Source: Olavius algarvensis associated proteobacterium Delta 3 (GTDB taxonomy: Bacteria; Desulfobacterota; Desulfobacteria; Desulfobacterales; CAFBRK01). From it: DNA of 64,000 nucleotides. The notes beneath the pieces were generated by a model that saw only the letters and a list, made by a program, of their open reading frames with translations, searched no databases and was not told where the DNA came from. The position numbers and the translations under genes were made by a program. The DNA lies in NCBI GenBank assembly GCA_903231505.1, contig CAFBRK010000034.1, positions 1 to 64,000 on the forward strand, written 5' to 3'. Positions 59,592 to 64,000 of this stretch are shown here, one piece after another (positions within the stretch are counted from its first letter, which is position 1; each line of letters starts with the position of its first letter).

Positions 59592-60658
59592 GGCTTCCCC
59601 TTGTCTTGACGAGTAGCGGCAAGCACCGAGTGACAGGCGTCCATCACCTGATCCACGGTTATATTTGTCATACACTCCGGATGGGCGCAATCTCTCCGAT
59701 AGCAGGGACTGCATGGGAGCCCGGATCGAACGATCCGGTGGCCGCTGCCATAGGGGCCGGTCCGCCAGGGCGCCGTGGGACCAAACAGGGCGATGGTGGG
59801 TGTGCCAACGGCCGCTGCCAGGTGCATCGGGCCGGTGTCCGTGGTGACCACAGCGGAAACACCTTCGAAAAGGGCGGCAAGCTCCATCAAAGAGGTACGA
59901 CCGGCCACATTCAGGGCGGGGTGCTGCATATCGCCGATAATGGCGTCAATCATCGGACAATCTTCCGAAGCCCCGGTAAATAGAATTCGGGCCCCGTAGG
60001 CATCAATAATCCGGTCGGCCAGGCGGGAAAATTTCCGCCGTTCCCAGAGTTTGGTTTCCCATTTGGCTGCCGGGTTCATCGCCAGCAGCGGTCCGGCAAG
60101 ATTGCCCGGCACTCGATCCAGCAGGGCCTGACTCCGCCGGCGGTCCGGTTCCCGGATGGGAAGTCGGTATGCCACAACGTCCGCCGGTATTCCGATGGCA
60201 CGCAGCATGTGCAGCCCCCGATCCAGCGCATGGACTTCCATGGAGATGGGCGGGATCCGCTCATTTAAGAATAACCAGCTCGACTCCATGTGCTCCATGC
60301 CCCGTCCGAAACCGACCTTTCGATCCCCGCGGGCCAGGGCGATCCAGATGCTGCTTTTCAAAAGGGCCTGAAAATCGAGGACCAGCTGGTAGCGGGTGTC
60401 CCGGATCCGTCGAACAAACCTGAAGATATCCGGGATCGTTTGTTTCAGGTGACGCCGGTTGAAACGATCGATCCATGTTTTGCGCGGCACGACGATGACC
60501 CGGTCCAGTGCCGGATGGCCGACCACCAGCCCGGCCGCGGTCTCCTCCACCAGCCAGGTGATGTGCGCCTCCGGGTAGTGTCGCCGGATTGCATTGAGCG
60601 CCGGAAGGGTATGGATGACATCACCGATGGCGCTGAGTTTGACGATGAGGATATTCAC
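59588..60658 (-). CDS. waaC: Glycosyltransferase family 9, heptosyltransferase I-like
   Basis: 356 residues. MNILIVKLSAIGDVIHTLPALNAIRRHYPEAHITWLVEETAAGLVVGHPALDRVIVVPRKTW is the typical WaaC opening; later MNPAAKWETKLWERRKFSRLADRII and AVVTTDTGPMHLAAAVGTPTIALFGPTAPWRTGPYGSGHRIVRSGLPCSPCYRRDC. It likely adds the first heptose to Kdo. ATG overlaps the stop of waaF (ATGA). WaaC versus another heptosyltransferase is judged from the N-terminus only. Confidence 0.86.
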   Translation of the reverse strand: MNILIVKLSAIGDVIHTLPALNAIRRHYPEAHITWLVEETAAGLVVGHPALDRVIVVPRKTWIDRFNRRHLKQTIPDIFRFVRRIRDTRYQLVLDFQALLKSSIWIALARGDRKVGFGRGMEHMESSWLFLNERIPPISMEVHALDRGLHMLRAIGIPADVVAYRLPIREPDRRRSQALLDRVPGNLAGPLLAMNPAAKWETKLWERRKFSRLADRIIDAYGARILFTGASEDCPMIDAIIGDMQHPALNVAGRTSLMELAALFEGVSAVVTTDTGPMHLAAAVGTPTIALFGPTAPWRTGPYGSGHRIVRSGLPCSPCYRRDCAHPECMTNITVDQVMDACHSVLAATRQDKGKP

Positions 60659-61695
60659 AGAAACTCCCTGGTCGCCTCAAAAACCATATCCACCGTAATG
60701 AGATTCATGCAGTTCAGATGCCCGAGTGGGCATTCCGGCTTGAGGCAGGGGCTGCAGTCTATCGGAACACGGACGACGCGGCCGTTGGTGCTCGCCGGAC
60801 CGGTGGCCACCGGGTCGGTGGAACCAAAAATAGCGATCAACGGGACATTCAGAGCCGCTGCGACATGCATCAGTCCGGAATCGTTCGTGATAAACAAATC
60901 ACACCGCTGAATCAGGGCGATGGCCTCCCCAAGACGGGTCTGCCCGCAGAAATCAATGGCCGTTCCCTCCATCCGGGAAGTCAGGACGCGTCCCAGATCC
61001 TTGTCGCCGGGTCCGCCGAAAAGCACAAGTTTTACCCCGTACGCATCCTGCAACTTGTCCGCCAGGCGGGCAAACCGATCGGTGGGCCACTGTTTGGCCG
61101 GGCCATAGGCAGCACTCGCGTTCAACCCGACCAGGCGATCCCCGGGGCGCACACCGTGCTTACGCAACAGGCTTTCCGCGAGGACGGCATCCTCCCGGCC
61201 GGTAAACAGCTCCAGATTCGCGCTGTCGGTCCATAGACCGGTCCCTGTCAGAATTTCCATGTAATAGTGGGTCTGATGGACCTTTCGAACCGCCGGCGTC
61301 CGCCGAACCGGATGGGTCAGAAGGAGCCGCCGGCCATCGGAATCAAACCCGATGCGCAATGGGATCCCGGCCAGCCAGGTAATCAAGGCGGCTTCAAACG
61401 CATTCTGGAGCAGTATGGCCGCATCGAACTGATATCGCCGGAGATCCTTTGCCAACCGCAATTTCCCCATCCATCCACGGTGACGGCCGGCAGCATCGTA
61501 AGGAATCCGAGCGTCGATGTGAGGGCAATGATCGAAAAGCGGCATGACCCAGGGTTTGGCAAGCAGGCCGATATGCACCCCGGGGAAGTTCATCCGTATC
61601 GCTCGCAGCGCCGGAGTGGTCATCACGGCATCACCGATCCAATTGGTCGACCGGATTAAAAGACGTCGGATGTTCCGTTTTTCAGACAGTTTCAT
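60655..61695 (-). CDS. waaF: ADP-heptose:LPS heptosyltransferase II
   Basis: 346 residues. The WaaF hallmark RSTNWIGDAVMTTPALRAIRMNFPG is followed by FDAAILLQNAFEAALITWLAGIPLRIGF, VGLNASAAYGPAKQWPTDRFARLADKLQ and LFITNDSGLMHVAAALNVPLIAIFGSTDPVATGP. It adds the second inner-core heptose. ATG 61695 is chosen over a TTG one codon earlier. Confidence 0.93.
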   Translation of the reverse strand: MKLSEKRNIRRLLIRSTNWIGDAVMTTPALRAIRMNFPGVHIGLLAKPWVMPLFDHCPHIDARIPYDAAGRHRGWMGKLRLAKDLRRYQFDAAILLQNAFEAALITWLAGIPLRIGFDSDGRRLLLTHPVRRTPAVRKVHQTHYYMEILTGTGLWTDSANLELFTGREDAVLAESLLRKHGVRPGDRLVGLNASAAYGPAKQWPTDRFARLADKLQDAYGVKLVLFGGPGDKDLGRVLTSRMEGTAIDFCGQTRLGEAIALIQRCDLFITNDSGLMHVAAALNVPLIAIFGSTDPVATGPASTNGRVVRVPIDCSPCLKPECPLGHLNCMNLITVDMVFEATREFL

Positions 61696-61957
61696 CAACC
61701 AATGATCTACAAACGATTGTGGTTGTCATAAAGAGGTACCGGTTGAGGCTTCAATTTCTGTCGTCATGCCGGACGTGATCGCCGCGGGATTCGGGAGCTA
61801 TGACCGGCTTCCAGAAACGTCTTGCGGGTTAGCGGGTTCCCCCGGAGTGACGCCGGGGTTGTTTGACGCTCCGTCATGGTAACAGGCCGAATCCAGTCGG
61901 AACGGCATTTTGGCAATTGTTCCAACCCCGAGAATAATCGGAAAGGATCGGCAGCGA

Positions 61958-62872
61958 TTATTCTGTTTTACGTGGCCACGGGTGATATGGCGGGGTCTTC
62001 CATCGCTGGTGGACCCAGAACCACTGGTCCGGGTAGCGGCGGACAAAATCTTCGATGACAGCGTTATAACGCTGCGTATTTTCTTCCAGATCCTTGATTT
62101 TGTCCCCGGTTCGGATCAGGGGCACTTCGGCGCTGATCTCCACCATGAATCCACCGGTTTCCCGGACCAGGAAAATGGGGACCACCGGTGCCCCGGTCTT
62201 CAACGCGAGCAGCGCCATTCCCTTGTTGGTGCATGCGCGATGCCCGAAAAAATCTGCAAATACCCCTTCGTACCAGTCCACATTCTGATCCATGAGGATA
62301 GCGAATATTTCACCCCGAAGGAGAGCTTTCAAAACCCGCCGGGCCGACTTTGCCGTGGGAATCATCCGGGCACCGAATCGGGATCGCAGTTCGGTGATAA
62401 ATCGTTCGAGTACCGGAGAGTCCAGGGGCCGATAGAGGACATTCACCGGCAGGTTGACCATGGCCCCGACAATCGGCAGCAGTTCCCAGTTGCCGGCATG
62501 ACCGGTCAGCATGAGAATCCCTTTGCCCTTTCGCAGCGCGTGGGTAAAATTCAAATGCCCCTTTACCCTGAAATGCCGCTTCAGTTCCTCGAGCGGCAGG
62601 CGCATGGACCAGCTGATTTCGAACAACATCCGAACCAGGTTCCGAAATACGGTCAGGGCAATCCTTCGATTCTGTGCCGGGGTGTGCCCCTCTCCAAAGG
62701 CCCGTTCCAGATTATTCAAAGCGATGGTGCGGTGTCTCTTATCCAAGTGAAACAGGACCCAACCCAGACGATCTGCTATTTTCCCGGCTGTTTGTGGGGA
62801 AACACACCCCAGACACCGGAACAGCCACTTGAGTACCCCATAGCCCAGGCTTTCTCGAATATGTGATGTCAT
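61958..62872 (-). CDS. lpxL: Lipid A biosynthesis lauroyl/myristoyl acyltransferase family
   Basis: 304 residues. N-terminal membrane-associated segment (YGVLKWLFRCLGCVSPQTAGKIADRLGWVLF), and the HX4E catalytic motif HAGNWE (125-130) in GILMLTGHAGNWELLPIVGAM, then YRPLDSPVLERFITELRSRFG and ILMDQNVDWYEGVFADFFGHRACTNKGMALLALKTGAPVVPIFL. It transfers a secondary acyl chain to lipid A (or Kdo2-lipid A) at the inner membrane. LpxL/LpxM/LpxP cannot be separated. Confidence 0.92.
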   Translation of the reverse strand: MTSHIRESLGYGVLKWLFRCLGCVSPQTAGKIADRLGWVLFHLDKRHRTIALNNLERAFGEGHTPAQNRRIALTVFRNLVRMLFEISWSMRLPLEELKRHFRVKGHLNFTHALRKGKGILMLTGHAGNWELLPIVGAMVNLPVNVLYRPLDSPVLERFITELRSRFGARMIPTAKSARRVLKALLRGEIFAILMDQNVDWYEGVFADFFGHRACTNKGMALLALKTGAPVVPIFLVRETGGFMVEISAEVPLIRTGDKIKDLEENTQRYNAVIEDFVRRYPDQWFWVHQRWKTPPYHPWPRKTE

Positions 62873-62887
62873 TTCAGAAGGATATCC

Positions 62888-62977
62888 CTATCCTAAAATG
62901 GCGTAAATAAAGGATGCCGCAGCGGTTCCTTCGGTGAACACGATACGGGCGCCGAGCAATATGTGAACGAGAAAAAT
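62888..62977 (-). pseudogene. Remnant of a DUF5989-like small membrane protein (C-terminal end)
   Basis: In a different frame from the carbamoyltransferase start, and reading to a TAG at 62888-62890, the peptide is IFLVHILLGARIVFTEG followed by TAAASFIYAILG. This resembles the C-terminal membrane helix and the SAxAPFIYxL ending of DUF5989 proteins, which are encoded after NodU-type carbamoyltransferases and SxtJ in many polysaccharide clusters. Only the tail remains. Confidence 0.5.
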
Positions 62978-62978
62978 G

Positions 62979-63071
62979 GGCGGCGGCAAAGATATCCCCA
63001 TCTTTGATCAATGCAGCGGCGCTGTCGTGATAAACCCATGAAATACCGGGGATGTGCACCGCAGCCTTCAT
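62979..63071 (-). pseudogene. Remnant of a NodU-type carbamoyltransferase (N-terminal end)
   Basis: MKAAVHIPGISWVYHDSAAALIKDGDIFAAA is the start of the NodU/CmcH carbamoyltransferase family (usual: LGIS-hHDSAA-LhxDG-I-AAxEERF-R). Homology stops exactly at FAAA, before the expected EERF, where the sequence passes into the other remnant. The full family is about 580 residues, so nearly all is lost. The 65-residue frame to 62874 is not functional. Confidence 0.65.
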
Positions 63072-63182
63072 ATTGTCCGGATCATATCAAACAAGTATTG
63101 GTTTACGTGAAATAAACGATCTGCTCTGTATCAAGTTTGTATGGCTTTTTCAAATTTCGTGCCGTGAGAGAAGAAACCAACC

Positions 63183-63974
63183 TTATCGGAAATCGACACC
63201 GGATGAGCGGTGAGGCGTGGCATGGGGCAGCGACATTTCCCATGCTTTGGAATGTTTCAGGAAAATATACCAGGACGAATTCATGGCGATGATCAAACCG
63301 GGGAGGCCGTCGAAAAGGCCTTTTTTCCAGAGATAGCATTCGATAAATTTGCCCATGGCATGGATGACCCCGGCAACCACGAACCACCCTTTTTTAGGAC
63401 CCCGCTGTTCGGCGTAGACATCGGAAAATTTGTCAATGGTGGCCAGGTGGTCGGAAATGTCCCGATACACGTAATGAAGAATCGGATGTGTAAGCTGTGC
63501 GGTACGCCCATCGACCCGCAGTTGCTCGTGCAGGACGTCTTCGCTCCAATGGCCCCGACCCCGTCGCACCAGGCGCATCTTGCGATCCGGGAACCAGCCG
63601 CCATGACGGATCCAGCGATCCAGATAGCGAGAGAGCCGCGGCATCGAAAACCCGGCCAGATCCGCATCGGCATCGGAAATGGCCCGGATCATCTCCCGGG
63701 CGAGCGCTTCGGATACCGTTTCATCGGCATCCAGGTTCAGGATCCATTCCGCCGACACCGCCTCCAGTGCGAACTGTTTTTGGGCAGCATAGCCAAGCCA
63801 GTCCTGGTGGATCACCCGGGCACCCATCCGGCGGCACAGGTCCGGCGTGCCGTCCGAGCTGCCGGAGTCCACAACGACGATCTCGTCGGCGAATGCCGCA
63901 CTTTCTATCAATCGCGTGATGCGATCGGCCTCGTTTTTCGCAATAACGGCGATGCCGATACGGGTCTTGCTCAT
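63183..63974 (-). CDS. Glycosyltransferase family 2 (WaaE/LgtF-like)
   Basis: 263 residues. IGIAVIAKNEADRITRLIESAAFADEIVVVDSGSSDGTPDLCRRMGARVIHQDWLGYAAQKQFALEAVSAEWILNLDADETVS contains the GT2 nucleotide and DxD sites (LDADE). The WLGYAAQKQFAL segment is typical of WaaE/LgtF/KdtX, which add glucose to the first heptose of the LPS inner core. First gene of the LPS series within the window; the ATG at 63974 lies close to the window's right edge. Confidence 0.9.
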   Translation of the reverse strand: MSKTRIGIAVIAKNEADRITRLIESAAFADEIVVVDSGSSDGTPDLCRRMGARVIHQDWLGYAAQKQFALEAVSAEWILNLDADETVSEALAREMIRAISDADADLAGFSMPRLSRYLDRWIRHGGWFPDRKMRLVRRGRGHWSEDVLHEQLRVDGRTAQLTHPILHYVYRDISDHLATIDKFSDVYAEQRGPKKGWFVVAGVIHAMGKFIECYLWKKGLFDGLPGLIIAMNSSWYIFLKHSKAWEMSLPHATPHRSSGVDFR

Positions 63975-64000
63975 GTTACCTCCCCGGGTGACGAACTGCC

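Overview
This 64 kb window is a bacterial chromosome segment. It encodes lipopolysaccharide (LPS): a heptosyltransferase set, an LpxL-type acyltransferase and many core glycosyltransferases. It also carries an F0-only ATP synthase operon (atpZ-atpI-atpB-atpE, no F1 genes beside it), a DUF4416 gene, a stand-alone heptose adenylyltransferase, RemA/YicC/Gmk, and large tripartite tricarboxylate transporter genes. Together these suggest a Gram-negative deltaproteobacterium (Desulfobacterota, Desulfosarcina/Desulfobacteraceae-like). This is inferred from gene content only; no rRNA is present. No intact mobile element, prophage or CRISPR array was seen.

Layout. (1) 0.2-7.3 kb: mostly minus-strand single genes (YbjQ-like membrane protein, arylamine N-acetyltransferase, two SAM methyltransferases, glyoxalase, zinc alcohol dehydrogenase, DinB-like and ABM-domain proteins). 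(2) 7.4-25 kb: a catabolic island for an unknown sugar acid or branched sugar. It has three arms: a minus arm SMP-30 lactonase / GntR regulator / Gfo-Idh-MocA dehydrogenase; a divergent plus arm OtnK kinase / OtnC decarboxylase / ABM protein / isopropylmalate-dehydrogenase-like enzyme; and a long minus arm tctC-tctB-tctA / TIM-barrel isomerase / split transketolase / plant-type hydroxypyruvate reductase, preceded by a second GntR gene. Both regulatory gaps carry the same TGTATACA core. (3) 24-28 kb: AEC transporter, mpl, PaaI-type thioesterase, hemL. (4) 28.5-36.4 kb, plus strand: a degenerate KptA-like gene, tRNA-Lys, rpsF-rpsR-DUF2232-rplI-dnaB-hflX-suhB and a small ORF. (5) 36.7-43.4 kb: dnaA (minus), an AT-rich gap, uvrA (plus), then the minus-strand F0 operon. 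(6) 43.8-50.8 kb, minus: pyrK, pgeF, heptose adenylyltransferase, comF, rlmB, gmk, remA, yicC, DUF4416, Trm112-like. (7) 50.9-64 kb, minus: an LPS core/O-antigen locus, running from a WaaE-like GT2 through lpxL, waaF and further heptosyltransferases to GT10, FkbM and an O-antigen ligase/polymerase.

How it fits together. The catabolic island would import an acid (TctCBA), oxidise and delactonise it (MocA family, SMP-30), isomerise and phosphorylate it (TIM barrel, OtnK), and split it to triose phosphate (OtnC) or transfer a ketol unit (split transketolase), with hydroxypyruvate reductase taking a C3 product. The substrate cannot be read from sequence. The enzyme families overlap those of threonate/erythronate and D-apiose catabolism but the set matches neither exactly.

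Non-coding structure is unusually rich: six copies of a 23-bp hairpin placed at gene ends or just before ribosome binding sites; several gaps holding phased 7- or 8-bp tandem repeats, often as inverted arms; a 30-bp perfect palindrome before a GntR gene; a strong hairpin between tctC and tctB; and a deletion scar in the LPS locus joining the start of a carbamoyltransferase to what looks like the end of a DUF5989-type membrane peptide.
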